From: an uncultured Massilia sp.
GTDB lineage: Bacteria > Pseudomonadota > Gammaproteobacteria > Burkholderiales > Burkholderiaceae
Assembly: GCA_946481275.1 (NCBI GenBank)
Contig: CAMLMV010000055.1
Span: 1-44,716 of the forward strand
Direction of reading: 5' to 3'
DNA: 44,716 nucleotides
Positions 26,053 through 34,599 of this stretch are shown here, piece after piece (the first letter of the stretch is position 1; each line of letters opens with the position of its first letter). The notes under the pieces were generated by a model. It saw only the letters and a list, made by a program, of their open reading frames with translations, had not been told where the DNA came from and did not search any database. Made by a program: the position numbers and the translations under genes.

Positions 26053-27927
26053 TTGGATACGCACAAGAACAAGAACATGGCCGGCCTCGCGCTGGCCGCC
26101 GTCGGCATCGTGTACGGCGACATCGGCACGAGCCCGCTGTATACGCTGAAGACCGTCTTCGATCCCGCGCATGGCCTGCCGCTCACGCCCGCCAACCTGG
26201 TCGGCGTCGTGTCGCTGATCTTCTGGGGCCTGTCCGTCATCGTCTCGTTCAAGTACGTGACGCTCGTGCTGCGCGCCGACAACCGCGGCGAGGGCGGCAT
26301 CATGGCCCTGCTGGCGCTCGCGCTGGGCGCCGTCGGCGACCGCCGGCGCGTGCAGTTTGCGCTGTTGCTGATCGGCGTGTTCGGCGCGTCGCTGTTCTAC
26401 GGCGACAGCGTGATCACGCCCGCGATCTCGGTCCTGTCCGCCGTCGAGGGCCTCGAGGTCGCGACCCCGGCGCTAGGCGCCTATGTCGTGCCGCTGACGA
26501 TCGTCATCCTCGTCTGCCTGTATGCGGCGCAGCGCCACGGCACGGCCGGCATCGGCCGCTGGTTCGGGCCCGTCATGCTGGTGTGGTTCGCGGCGCTGGC
26601 GGCGATGGGCGTGGTGAACATCGTGCAGAACCCCGGCATCCTCGTGGCCCTGAACCCCTGGCACGCCGTGCGCTTCTTCATCGACAACCGCGGCATCGCC
26701 TTCCTCGCGCTGGGCGCGATCGTGCTGGCCTTTACGGGCGCGGAGGCGCTGTATGCCGACATGGGCCACTTCGGCCGCAAGCCCATCCGGCTCGCGTGGT
26801 TCGCCGTCGCCTTTCCGGCGCTCGCGCTGAACTATCTCGGGCAGGGCGGCCTGCTGCTGGCGCGGCCGGACGCGATCGCCAACCCGTTCTACCAGCAGCT
26901 CGGGAGCTGGAGCGTCTACCCGCTCGTCGTGCTGTCCACCATCGCCACCGTCATCGCGTCGCAGGCGACGATCTCCGGCACCTTCTCGATGACGAAGGAA
27001 GCGATCGCGCTCGGCTTCCTGCCGCGCATGCGCACCGTGCACACGTCGGAGCGCGAGATCGGCCAGGTCTACCTGCCCGTCATCAACTGGCTGCAACTGG
27101 TCGCCGTGGTGCTGGCCGTCGTCGGGTTCGGCTCGTCCGACGCGCTGGCGTCCGCCTACGGCATCGCGGTCACGGCGACGATGCTGGCGACCACCATCCT
27201 GACTTACTTCGTGATCCGCTACCGCTGGCGCCTGAATTTGCTGCTGTGCCTGGGCGCGACCGGGTTCTTCTTCGTGATCGACGCGGCATTCTTTTCGGCA
27301 AACGTCCTCAAGATCCTGCACGGCGGCTGGTTCCCGCTGACGCTGGGCGTGCTGCTGTTCACCTTGATGCTCACGTGGCGCCGCGGCCGCGCGCACGTGT
27401 TCGAGAACCTGCAGAAGCACGCGATCCCGCTCGACGCTTTCCTCGAATCACTGTTCATTGCGCCGCCGACGCGCGTGGCCGGCACGGCCATCTTCCTGCG
27501 CGGCGAAAGCGACGGCGTGCCCCATGCGATGTTGCACAACCTGTTGCATAACAAGGTGCTGCACGAGCGCGTCGTGTTTCTCACCGTGCACATCGCCGAC
27601 GAGCCGTATGTCGACACGGCGTCCCGGATCCGCACCACGGATCTTGGACACGGCTGCCACCAGGTCGACGTGCGGTTCGGCTTCAAGGACGAGCCGGACA
27701 TCCCCGGCATCCTTGCGCAATGCGCGGTGCATGGACTGGCCTTCGACATGATGCAGACCTCGTTCTTCGTCGCGCGCCAGACCGTGATCTCGACGCCGGG
27801 CGGCGGCATGGCGCCGTGGCGCGAACACCTGTTCGTGGCGATGCAGCGCAACGCCCGCGACGCGGCCGACTACTACCGCATACCCACCAACCGGGTCATC
27901 GAACTGGGCACGCAGGTGGAAATCTAG
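26053..27927 (+). CDS. kup: Potassium uptake protein Kup
   Basis: 624 residues. About twelve membrane helices in the first 440 residues, with the family signatures GIVYGDIGTSPLYTLKTVF (about 17-35), GEGGIMALLAL and FYGDSVITPAISVLSAVEGL, then a soluble C-terminal domain (GGGMAPWREHLFVAMQRNA near the end). I place the start at TTG 26053 because GGAG lies seven bases before it; the next ATG (26077) has no ribosome site. Kup is a potassium/proton symporter for routine uptake. It is divergent from the kdp operon, 247 bp away, so two potassium systems share one control region. Confidence 0.95.
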   Translation: MDTHKNKNMAGLALAAVGIVYGDIGTSPLYTLKTVFDPAHGLPLTPANLVGVVSLIFWGLSVIVSFKYVTLVLRADNRGEGGIMALLALALGAVGDRRRVQFALLLIGVFGASLFYGDSVITPAISVLSAVEGLEVATPALGAYVVPLTIVILVCLYAAQRHGTAGIGRWFGPVMLVWFAALAAMGVVNIVQNPGILVALNPWHAVRFFIDNRGIAFLALGAIVLAFTGAEALYADMGHFGRKPIRLAWFAVAFPALALNYLGQGGLLLARPDAIANPFYQQLGSWSVYPLVVLSTIATVIASQATISGTFSMTKEAIALGFLPRMRTVHTSEREIGQVYLPVINWLQLVAVVLAVVGFGSSDALASAYGIAVTATMLATTILTYFVIRYRWRLNLLLCLGATGFFFVIDAAFFSANVLKILHGGWFPLTLGVLLFTLMLTWRRGRAHVFENLQKHAIPLDAFLESLFIAPPTRVAGTAIFLRGESDGVPHAMLHNLLHNKVLHERVVFLTVHIADEPYVDTASRIRTTDLGHGCHQVDVRFGFKDEPDIPGILAQCAVHGLAFDMMQTSFFVARQTVISTPGGGMAPWREHLFVAMQRNARDAADYYRIPTNRVIELGTQVEI

Positions 27928-27999
27928 CGGCGCCGGTCGTGCGAATGTGGACGGCGGCCGCCGACGCGGATAAGCTGGAGGCGGAGGGGATGCCGTCAC

Positions 28000-29589
28000 A
28001 TGCACGATGCCAACCACAGCGCCGCCGACAGGGACGGCCAAGGATTGTCCGCGCTCGACGGCCAGCGCCGCCCGCTGGTCGCGCTGGCCGTCGGGCTGAT
28101 CGCCGGCTTTTGCCTGCTGCTCGCCAGCCTGCAGGGCTGGAGTGCGTGGCATGCCTACGAGGCGGCAGAGGAGGACAGCCGCGTCGCCACGACCAACATC
28201 ACGCGCGCACTCGCATCGCATGCGGAGACGTCGATCAAGCTGGGCGACGCCGTGCTGGCCGAGATGGTCGAGCGGATCGAACACGACGGCCTGGGCGAGG
28301 CCGCCACGGCGCGCCTGACGGGACGGCTGCGCGAGATCACGCACGACGTGGGCGAACTGCACGGCCTGTTCGTGTACGGTCCGGACGGCAAGTGGCTGAC
28401 GTCGTCGCTGCCGCGCCCCATGCAGGGCAATAATTTCGACCGCGAGTACTTCCAGTTCCACCTGCTGCACGCCGGGCGCGGGACGCACGTGGGCGTGCCC
28501 GTGCGCAGCCGGTCGACGGGGGTGTGGATCCTGCCGCTGTCGCGCCGCCTCGAGAGGCCCGACGGCAGCTTCGCCGGCGTGGCGCTGGCCACGCTGAACC
28601 TGGCGTGGTTCGGCCGCTTCTACGAAAAATTCGACGTCGGCGCGAAGGGCACCATCCTGCTGGCGCTCGACAACGGCACGCTGATCTATCGCCGGCCGTT
28701 CCGCGACGAGCAGGTCGGCATGGACATCCGCAACGGCAGCATCTGGCGGCGGCTCCAGAACGACGTCCCCGCCGGCTCGCTCGTGGAGGCGCCGAAGGTC
28801 GACAACATCGAACGCGTGTACAGCTACCGGCGGCTGCAGGGTTTTCCGTTGATCGTCGCCAGCGGCCTGGCCACGGACGAGGTCTTCGCCGGATGGCGCC
28901 GGACCACGGCGCAGACATCCGTGCTGGGCGCGGCGGCGCTGATCCTGCTGGCGTGCGGCGGCGTGGTCCTCGTGCGCCAGATCCGCATCCGCGAGCGGCT
29001 CGAGCGCGACCTGCGCCGCGTGGGCGTCTCGCTCAAGCGCCACAACGCGTCGCTGCAGAGCCTGGCCGACAGCGACGCGCTGACGGGCCTGGCCAACCGG
29101 CGCCTGTTCGAGGACCGTCTCGTGAGCGAATACGAGCGCGCGCGCCGCAGCGGGGCGCCGTTTGCCCTCATCATGGCCGACGTCGACCACTTCAAGCAGT
29201 ACAACGACCGCTACGGCCACCCGGCCGGCGACGAGTGCCTGCGCAAGGTGGCGGGCGCCATCGAGTTCGGGGCACGCCGCCCGGGCGACCTGGCCGCGCG
29301 CTACGGCGGCGAGGAATTCGCCGTGATCCTGGCCGACACCGATCTCACCGGCGCCAACGCGGTGGCCGACACGATCCGCGCGGCCGTGGCGGCCCTGAAC
29401 CTGGACCACGCCGACAACCCGGCCGGCCGCGTCACCATCAGCATGGGCGTGTACGTGGGCCACCCGGCGCTGGCCGAGCGCAACGATCCGCTGGCCTGGG
29501 TCGACGTGGCCGACCGGCTGCTGTACGAGGCCAAGGATGCCGGCCGCGACCGCGTCGTGTCGCGCGAGGGACACGAGGCGGCGGTGTGA
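28000..29589 (+). CDS. Membrane-bound Cache-domain diguanylate cyclase
   Basis: 529 residues. Membrane helix about 27-50, a periplasmic double Cache-type sensor about 55-290 (GLFVYGPDGKWLTSS, NNFDREYFQFH, VPVRSRSTGVWILPLSRR), a second membrane helix about 305-325, and GGDEF about 355-520. The active site GGEEF is canonical, with an RxxD inhibition site (RPGD) five residues before it and MADVDHFKQYNDRYGHPAGD. It should make c-di-GMP in response to a periplasmic small molecule. An AGGGG-like site precedes ATG 28000. It is 72 bp after kup; co-transcription is possible but not indicated by overlap. Confidence 0.93.
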   Translation: MHDANHSAADRDGQGLSALDGQRRPLVALAVGLIAGFCLLLASLQGWSAWHAYEAAEEDSRVATTNITRALASHAETSIKLGDAVLAEMVERIEHDGLGEAATARLTGRLREITHDVGELHGLFVYGPDGKWLTSSLPRPMQGNNFDREYFQFHLLHAGRGTHVGVPVRSRSTGVWILPLSRRLERPDGSFAGVALATLNLAWFGRFYEKFDVGAKGTILLALDNGTLIYRRPFRDEQVGMDIRNGSIWRRLQNDVPAGSLVEAPKVDNIERVYSYRRLQGFPLIVASGLATDEVFAGWRRTTAQTSVLGAAALILLACGGVVLVRQIRIRERLERDLRRVGVSLKRHNASLQSLADSDALTGLANRRLFEDRLVSEYERARRSGAPFALIMADVDHFKQYNDRYGHPAGDECLRKVAGAIEFGARRPGDLAARYGGEEFAVILADTDLTGANAVADTIRAAVAALNLDHADNPAGRVTISMGVYVGHPALAERNDPLAWVDVADRLLYEAKDAGRDRVVSREGHEAAV

Positions 29590-29662
29590 TGCCGTGCGCT
29601 GGCCGGCGGTAAAAGGTCTACACTGATGTGGAGGCTGCCTCGCGCGATCTGATAGGCAAACC

Positions 29663-30127
29663 ATGGAAGCGAACGACACATCGACCAAGCAAGGCAAGCG
29701 GACCCCGCTGCTCGACGACCAGTTGTGCTTTGCGCTGTACTCGACCGGTCTGGCGATGAACAAGGTGTACCGCAAGCTGCTGCGCAAGCTGGACCTGACC
29801 TACCCGCAATACCTCGTCATGCTGGTGTTGTGGGAAAAGGACGAGCAGACGGTGTCCGAGATCGGCGCCCGGCTGTTCCTGGACTCGGCCACGCTGACGC
29901 CGCTGCTCAAGCGGCTGGAAGCGGCCGGCCTGGTGAGCCGGACCCGGTCCGCCGCCGACGAACGGCAGGTCGTCGTGGCCCTGAGCCCCGCCGGCCGCGC
30001 GCTTGAGCAGGAAGCCGCCGCGATCTACGACGGCGTGCTGTGCGCCACCGCGTGCGAACCGTCCGACCTCGCTGCCCTCAAGCGTCAGCTGGACATGTTG
30101 CGCGGCAAACTGGCCGACCATACGTGA
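29663..30127 (+). CDS. ohrR: MarR-family organic peroxide sensor OhrR
   Basis: 154 residues. [23 protein letters not shown] and [14 protein letters not shown] are diagnostic of OhrR. The reactive cysteine is Cys22, and Cys127 (VLCATAC) matches the resolving cysteine of two-cysteine OhrR proteins such as that of Xanthomonas; Cys131 is a third. Oxidation releases DNA and derepresses ohr. No ohr gene lies in the window: the flanks are a diguanylate cyclase and an outer-membrane protein. I saw no clear OhrR-type palindrome before the gene. Confidence 0.9.
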   Translation: MEANDTSTKQGKRTPLLDDQLCFALYSTGLAMNKVYRKLLRKLDLTYPQYLVMLVLWEKDEQTVSEIGARLFLDSATLTPLLKRLEAAGLVSRTRSAADERQVVVALSPAGRALEQEAAAIYDGVLCATACEPSDLAALKRQLDMLRGKLADHT

Positions 30128-30130
30128 GTA

Positions 30131-30185
30131 ATGCATATTTTTAGTCACAAACGCTTACGTGCCGGATGATGCGATTTTGAACACG
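30131..30185 (+). promoter_or_regulatory. Upstream motif set shared with the second outer-membrane barrel gene
   Basis: ATGCATATTT (30131-30140), GTCACAAACGCTTAC (30144-30158) and TGAACACG (30178-30185), the last followed by TATC. The same three blocks in the same order precede the paralogue at 33978. The spacing between the last two differs by only two bases (24 and 26), while the first is further away there. This points to a shared promoter or operator. Confidence 0.45.
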
Positions 30186-30229
30186 GACTGTTATCTTAAT
30201 AGGTGGCATCCATGACAAAGGGGACACGC

Positions 30230-30883
30230 ATGAACACCATCCATCTCGCATTGGCGGCCGGGCTGCTCGCCGCCGGCGCTGCGCAGGCCCAGCTGCTGGA
30301 CGGCGCGGCGGCGCCGAAGGACCTGTCCGCCACGCAAGTGTTGTCCCCGCCGTTCGCGAAGATCCTGCCCGTCCCCCGCACCTACATGGGTAATGAGACG
30401 GAAACGGGCGGCCTGCGCTACCAGGACAAGAGTGCGTTCGGCATCTACGTGTCCGATCCCAAGCTGTTCGCGGGCATCAACCTGTCACCGAACTTCGCCA
30501 TCGAGACGGGCTACGCGAACCTGTACACGCGCGGCTTCCACTTCGCCGATTACGCCCGTCCCGACGAGGTGAACGGCGCGCTCGGCACCAAGGGGGTCAA
30601 CAGCTACCTGGCGGCGCGGCTCAACGTGCCCGTCAACGACCAGTTCTCCGCCTACGGCAAGCTGGGCGTGGCCGTCAGCGAGCGCGTGACCCACGACAAG
30701 ACCTTGCGCAACACCGTGTCGGACATCGACGTCGGCCCATATGTCGGCATGGGGGCGCGCTACAAGGTGAGCGAGAAGGCAACCGTGTCCGCGGGCTACG
30801 AGCAGTACGGCAACAGCGCGAAGAAGTGGGGCAGCGAGACCAATAACTCGGGCCTGCAGGCCAAGTTCAAGATGGGTTTCTAG
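30230..30883 (+). CDS. Small outer-membrane beta-barrel protein
   Basis: 217 residues from ATG 30230, chosen because AAAGGGG lies just upstream and a clean signal peptide follows (MNTIHLALAAGLLAAGAAQA). The mature part has alternating strands typical of an eight-stranded OmpA/OmpW-like barrel: FGIYVSDPKLFAGINL, FAIETGYANLY, NSYLAARLNVPV, FSAYGKLGVAVS, GPYVGMGARYKV, ATVSAGYEQYG and the terminal GLQAKFKMGF with Phe last. It is a paralogue of 33978-34538. The role is unknown; small barrels of this type often respond to envelope stress. Confidence 0.85.
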   Translation: MNTIHLALAAGLLAAGAAQAQLLDGAAAPKDLSATQVLSPPFAKILPVPRTYMGNETETGGLRYQDKSAFGIYVSDPKLFAGINLSPNFAIETGYANLYTRGFHFADYARPDEVNGALGTKGVNSYLAARLNVPVNDQFSAYGKLGVAVSERVTHDKTLRNTVSDIDVGPYVGMGARYKVSEKATVSAGYEQYGNSAKKWGSETNNSGLQAKFKMGF

Positions 30884-30904
30884 CGCTGTGTCACAATCAC
30901 GCGC

Positions 30905-31600
30905 ATGGAAAAACTGCTCTCTGAATTGATTCGCCTGTACCTGCTGCCGGACAGTCCGGCCGCGCAGGACGGCCCCGGCCCCGCCGTGGACCTCGTCTCC
31001 GGCGCGGGCCTCGTGCGCGCCATCGCAATCCCGTTCCGCAAGGCGCCCGGCGAAGACGCGCAGCATTGGGAACGCCTGTGCACCGTCGCGAACGGCCTGC
31101 AGGCCGACTTCGGTTTCCCGGCCCCTGCGGTGAGCGTGACGAGCACGGGCGGCTTCATGCTGTGGCTGTCGCTGGCGGCACCCGTGCCGGTCGCCGATGC
31201 GCGCCGCTTCGTCGCCGGCCTGGGCCGGTTGTGGCCGGACACGCTGCCGCCCGCCGACGCCATCGGCTTGCCCGTCGAACTGCCGCCGTGCGCGAACACG
31301 GCGACCGGGACGTGGGCCGCGTTCATCCATCCGGGCATGGGCGCGTCGTTCGCGGACGAGTCCGGGCTCGACATGGCGCCGCCCGTGGCGGGACAGGTCG
31401 CGTTCCTGGAGGGCCTGGACAGCATCGCGCCCGGCCAGTTCAGCGCCGCGCTGGCGCGGCTCGAGGCCCCCGCGGCAGCCGCGCCGCCGCCTCCCGCCGC
31501 TGACGGCCTGCTGCTGAAGGACGCGACGCTGGAAGACATCGTGCGCGTCCTGCACGCGCGCGGCATCGAACCCACGTTCCGCTTCACGCTCGCGCGATGA
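30905..31600 (+). CDS. Conserved-looking protein of unknown function
   Basis: 231 residues, cytoplasmic, no signal or membrane segment. I do not recognise the family. Features: a helical start (MEKLLSELIRLYLLP), a central VSVTSTGGFMLWLSLAAPVPVADA block, a CANTATGTWAAFIHPGMGASFADESG block, a proline/alanine linker (about 195-207) and a short C-terminal helical module LLLKDATLEDIVRVLHARGI. The gene is real by codon pattern, its start 21 bp after the barrel gene and its ATGA overlap with the GH43 gene downstream. The STGGF-x-LWL segment faintly recalls primase-polymerase folds, which I do not claim. Confidence 0.6.
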   Translation: MEKLLSELIRLYLLPDSPAAQDGPGPAVDLVSGAGLVRAIAIPFRKAPGEDAQHWERLCTVANGLQADFGFPAPAVSVTSTGGFMLWLSLAAPVPVADARRFVAGLGRLWPDTLPPADAIGLPVELPPCANTATGTWAAFIHPGMGASFADESGLDMAPPVAGQVAFLEGLDSIAPGQFSAALARLEAPAAAAPPPPAADGLLLKDATLEDIVRVLHARGIEPTFRFTLAR

Positions 31601-32643
31601 AGCGCGCCTTGCTGGCCGCGGCGGCCGCTGTCGCCGCGGTTGCCTTGAGCGCGCAGGCGGCCAATCCGATCGTCCAGGGCTGGTATGCCGATCCGGAAAT
31701 CCGCGTCTTCGGCGACACGTACTGGATCTATCCGACGTATTCCGCCGACGCCGGCAAGCCATCTAGGCCCTCGGTCTTCACGCCGGCGCAGCAGCGCATG
31801 CGCGCGCGTTCGGCCCCGATCTGGGCGCCGTTCCTGAAACAGACGTTCCTCGACGCGTTCTCGTCGCGCGACCTCGTGCACTGGACGCGGCACGAGCGCG
31901 TGCTCGACGTCGCCGACGTGGCCTGGGCCGCGTACGCGGTGTGGGCGCCGTCGGCCATCGCGCATAACGGCAAGTACTACCTGTTCTTCGGCGCCAATGA
32001 CATCCAGAGCAACGACCAGATGGGCGGCATCGGCGTGGCCGTCAGCGACCGGCCCGAAGGCCCGTTCAGGGATGCGCTGGGCAAGCCGCTGATCGGGCGG
32101 ATCCACAACGGTGCGCAGCCGATCGACCAGATGGTGTTCAAGGACGACGACGGCCAGGTCTACATGGTCTACGGCGGCTGGAAGCACGCCAACGTCGTCA
32201 AACTCGCGCCGGACCTGCTCGGCGTCGTGCCGTTCCCGGACGGGACGACGTTCAAGGAAGTCACGCCCGATCCGGCCTACGTGGAAGGCCCGTTCATGGC
32301 CAAGCGCCGTGGCGTGTATTACTTCATGTGGTCGGAAGGGGAGTGGACCGGGCCCGACTACCGCGTCGCGTATGCGATGGGCCCGTCGCCGTTCGGTCCG
32401 TTCAAGCGCATCGGCACGATCCTCGCGCAGGATGGCCGCATTGCGCGCGGTGCCGGCCACCATGCCATCGTCAACGTGCCCGGCACCGACGAGTGGTACA
32501 TCGCCTACCACCGCCGCCCGCTGGATGAGACCGACGGCAACCATCGTGAGCTCGCGGTCGACCGTTTGATCTTCAACGACGACGGCACGATCCGGCCCGT
32601 CGTCATGACCAGCGAAGGCGTCGTTCCGCGGCCAGTGCGCTGA
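31597..32643 (+). CDS. Secreted glycoside hydrolase family 43 protein
   Basis: 348 residues with a signal peptide (MKRALLAAAAAVAAVALSAQA, cleaved about 21/22). The five-bladed propeller catalytic triad of GH43 is visible: base Asp32 in WYADPEI, a middle Asp in QPIDQMVF and the acid Glu in YVEGPFM. Also VWAPSAIAHNGKYYLFF and a late GAGHHAIVN. Family members are arabinofuranosidases, xylosidases or galactosidases acting on plant polysaccharide. No accessory binding domain is present. The start overlaps the unknown gene's stop (ATGA). Confidence 0.92.
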   Translation: MKRALLAAAAAVAAVALSAQAANPIVQGWYADPEIRVFGDTYWIYPTYSADAGKPSRPSVFTPAQQRMRARSAPIWAPFLKQTFLDAFSSRDLVHWTRHERVLDVADVAWAAYAVWAPSAIAHNGKYYLFFGANDIQSNDQMGGIGVAVSDRPEGPFRDALGKPLIGRIHNGAQPIDQMVFKDDDGQVYMVYGGWKHANVVKLAPDLLGVVPFPDGTTFKEVTPDPAYVEGPFMAKRRGVYYFMWSEGEWTGPDYRVAYAMGPSPFGPFKRIGTILAQDGRIARGAGHHAIVNVPGTDEWYIAYHRRPLDETDGNHRELAVDRLIFNDDGTIRPVVMTSEGVVPRPVR

Positions 32644-32938
32644 TCACGGCGCCAGCTCGTCCGTGCAGCGCGCGTCCTTCCTGCGTATCGACCCTGTTCC
32701 TGCTGAATGCCGTCGTGCCCGACGAATTCACGCAGGCGCGCGTGACGCTCAACGTCGCGCATTCGCAGCCGCCATCGCCGCCGGCTGAATCCGGGTGCTT
32801 CGGCTTTCCCGAACTTCGGCTTCCGATATTTCTGATTCTATTGTTGCTCTGACAGCTATACACTTTGTCCGTCGTCAATATAAGACGACCTGCCGATCCA
32901 AAGTCGATCGGCGGAACCAAAGCTGAAAGGGAATCGAA
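32644..32938. other. Intergenic stretch: possible coding remnant and leader inverted repeats
   Basis: The first half keeps coding-like GC and a plus-strand open frame (LFLLNAVVPDEFTQARVTLNV) without a start, perhaps a decayed gene end. The second half is AT-richer and holds two perfect inverted repeats before the SPFH gene: GTCGTC/GACGAC (32871-32889, 7-base spacer) and GCCGATC/GATCGGC (32892-32912, 7-base spacer). They suggest an operator or a structured leader. Confidence 0.4.
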
Positions 32939-33751
32939 ATGAATCGAGTGTCATTGAACGCGGGCGTGAAGCTCGTCATCGCCGTCGTCGTGCTCATCCT
33001 GCTGTTCGCGCTGGCACCGTTCGGGACGGTGCCGGCCGGTCATCGCGGCGTGATGACGACGTTCGGCAGCCCGAGCGACCAGGTGCTGAGCGAGGGCATC
33101 CACTTCCGCATACCGCTGGCGCAGAAGCTCAACCTCGTCAATGTCTCGATCCAGAAGGGCGAAGGCGACGGCGATGCCGCCTCGCGCGACCTGCAGACCG
33201 TGCACACCCGCGTGGCGCTGAACTACCACGTCCGCCCGGATGCCGCGGTGACGGTGTTCCGCGACCTGGGCAACGAGCCGGGCCCGCGCATCATCATCCC
33301 GGCCGTGCAGGAAGCGGTGAAGGCCGTCACGGCCCGCTTCACGGCCGAGGAACTGATCGCCAAGCGTACCGACGTGCGCGACCAGATCGTCACCCAGCTG
33401 CGCGAGCGGCTGGCGCGCCACGGCATCGTGGTGGACGAGTTCTCGATCGTGAACTTCAATTTCTCGCGTTCGTTCAATGAAGCGATCGAAGCGAAGACGA
33501 CGGCCGAGCAGTTGAAGCTGAAGGCGGAACGCGACCTGCAGCGCATCGAAGTGGAAGCGAAGCAGCGCGTGGCGCAGGCCAGGGCCGAAGCCGAATCGCT
33601 GGCCGTGCAGCGCCAGCAGGTGACGCCGGAACTGATCCGCCTGCGCGAGATGGAGAACCAGCGCATGGCCATCGAGAAGTGGGATGGCAAGCTGCCCAGC
33701 GTGGCCGGTGGTGCGGTCCCGTTCATCAACGTGGGCAATGGCGTTAAATGA
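32939..33751 (+). CDS. Prohibitin-like SPFH/Band 7 membrane protein
   Basis: 270 residues. One N-terminal membrane helix (about 10-28), the SPFH domain about 30-190 (GTVPAGHRGVMTTFGSP, ADVR-type FTAEELIAKRTDVRDQI, DEFSIVNFNFS) and an alpha-helical coiled-coil stretch rich in Ala, Glu and Lys (about 180-235, KTTAEQLKLKAERDLQRIEVEAKQR). Bacterial members form ring-shaped membrane scaffolds around FtsH-type proteases or lipid domains. GAAAGGGA lies before the ATG. No NfeD or protease gene is adjacent. Confidence 0.92.
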   Translation: MNRVSLNAGVKLVIAVVVLILLFALAPFGTVPAGHRGVMTTFGSPSDQVLSEGIHFRIPLAQKLNLVNVSIQKGEGDGDAASRDLQTVHTRVALNYHVRPDAAVTVFRDLGNEPGPRIIIPAVQEAVKAVTARFTAEELIAKRTDVRDQIVTQLRERLARHGIVVDEFSIVNFNFSRSFNEAIEAKTTAEQLKLKAERDLQRIEVEAKQRVAQARAEAESLAVQRQQVTPELIRLREMENQRMAIEKWDGKLPSVAGGAVPFINVGNGVK

Positions 33752-33789
33752 TCCTCACCATTGTAATTAAGTGAAACAGGAGTAGCGTC

Positions 33790-33820
33790 GGCGTATGGCT
33801 GAGATCGTGCAGCCTACGCC
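33790..33820 (+). terminator. Hairpin after the SPFH gene
   Basis: GGCGTA-T-GGCTG pairs with CAGCC-TACGCC across an 8-base loop, 11 bp with one bulged T, 39 bases after the stop codon. No T-run follows, so termination, if any, would not be classical; it may also stabilise the mRNA 3' end. Confidence 0.4.
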
Positions 33821-33855
33821 GCGCTATGTCATGCAACGTGCAACGCCTTATCTGC

Positions 33856-33946
33856 ATGCATATTTGGCTTGCGGGTCAATGATATGCACACCCGTAACAG
33901 ATCCTTACCAATCCTCGATTTTTGCTTTCTGAACACGTTGCTATCG
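33856..33946 (+). promoter_or_regulatory. Upstream motif set of the second barrel gene
   Basis: ATGCATATTT (33856-33865), GTAACAGATCCTTAC (33894-33908) and TGAACACG (33930-33937), then CTATCG. The same blocks in the same order precede the barrel gene at 30230; the middle block matches at 11 of 15 positions. Confidence 0.45.
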
Positions 33947-33977
33947 TGGCGTCCTCACACCACCACTGGAGATAGCC

Positions 33978-34538
33978 ATGAAAGCACTGCCCCTCATCCT
34001 CGCCGCCGCCACGCTCGTTGCCGGTAGCGCCGCACACGCGCAGCAATCGACGACGTTCAAGCCGTATATCGGCGTGGGCGTCGCGAGCGCCGCGAACCGG
34101 GACACCGACAGCCGTCACGCCGACGCCAAGATCTTCGGCGGCGTCGATTTCACCGACAACCTGGGCGTGGAAGCGGGCTACGTCAACTTCTCCAGCCGCG
34201 ACCGCCAGTACTCGGAAACGTACACGGGCATCCCGGGCGGGGTGAAGACCACGACGAAGGGCTACGGCGCCTACGTCGCCGCCAAGTACACGGTGCCCAT
34301 CACCGACCGCTTCTCGGCCTACGGCAAGCTGGGTCTCGCGCACAGCCAGCGCAAGTGGAGCAACAACATCGGCTACTCGGCGGCGGACAACGACAACGAC
34401 GTGTATGCCGGCGTGGGTGCGCAGTACAAGCTGAACGAGAACATCTCGGTCGTGGGCGAGTACGAGAACTACGGCAAGCGCAAGGACTTCGGCGCGCGCG
34501 CGGGCGTGTGGTCGGCCGGGCTGAAGTTCGGGTTCTGA
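33978..34538 (+). CDS. Small outer-membrane beta-barrel protein, paralogue
   Basis: 186 residues with a signal peptide (MKALPLILAAATLVAGSAAHA). Strand pattern as in 30230-30883: FKPYIGVGVAS, AKIFGGVDF, LGVEAGYVNFS, GAYVAAKYTVPITDRFSAYGKLGLAHS, DVYAGVGAQYKL, ISVVGEYENYG and the terminal GLKFGF. The two genes share the FSAYGKLG block and the end motif. They are separated by three unrelated genes yet keep common upstream motifs. TGGAG lies before the ATG. Likely an OmpA-type eight-stranded barrel; function unknown. Confidence 0.87.
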   Translation: MKALPLILAAATLVAGSAAHAQQSTTFKPYIGVGVASAANRDTDSRHADAKIFGGVDFTDNLGVEAGYVNFSSRDRQYSETYTGIPGGVKTTTKGYGAYVAAKYTVPITDRFSAYGKLGLAHSQRKWSNNIGYSAADNDNDVYAGVGAQYKLNENISVVGEYENYGKRKDFGARAGVWSAGLKFGF

Positions 34539-34564
34539 TCGCCAGCCGTCGAATTGGTTGCTAG

Positions 34565-34587
34565 AATAGTTTAATAATTAAACTATT
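34565..34587. promoter_or_regulatory. Perfect 23-bp palindrome, MarR operator
   Basis: The half-site AATAGTTTAAT is followed by one A and its exact reverse complement. The palindrome ends three bases before the GGAGG of the MarR gene, so a bound protein would block its transcription. AT-rich palindromes of this size with an odd centre are usual for MarR dimers; autoregulation of the regulator-esterase pair is the inference. Confidence 0.75.
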
Positions 34588-34599
34588 TTGGAGGCGTCC

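Noticed and set aside
30905..31600. The unknown protein as an archaeo-eukaryotic primase-like enzyme
   Set aside because: Only one short STGGF-x-LWL segment recalls that fold, and the catalytic acidic pairs are not seen.
32690..32830. A new gene after GH43 reading LFLLNAVVPDEFTQARV
   Set aside because: It has no start codon or ribosome site and is short; kept only as a possible remnant.
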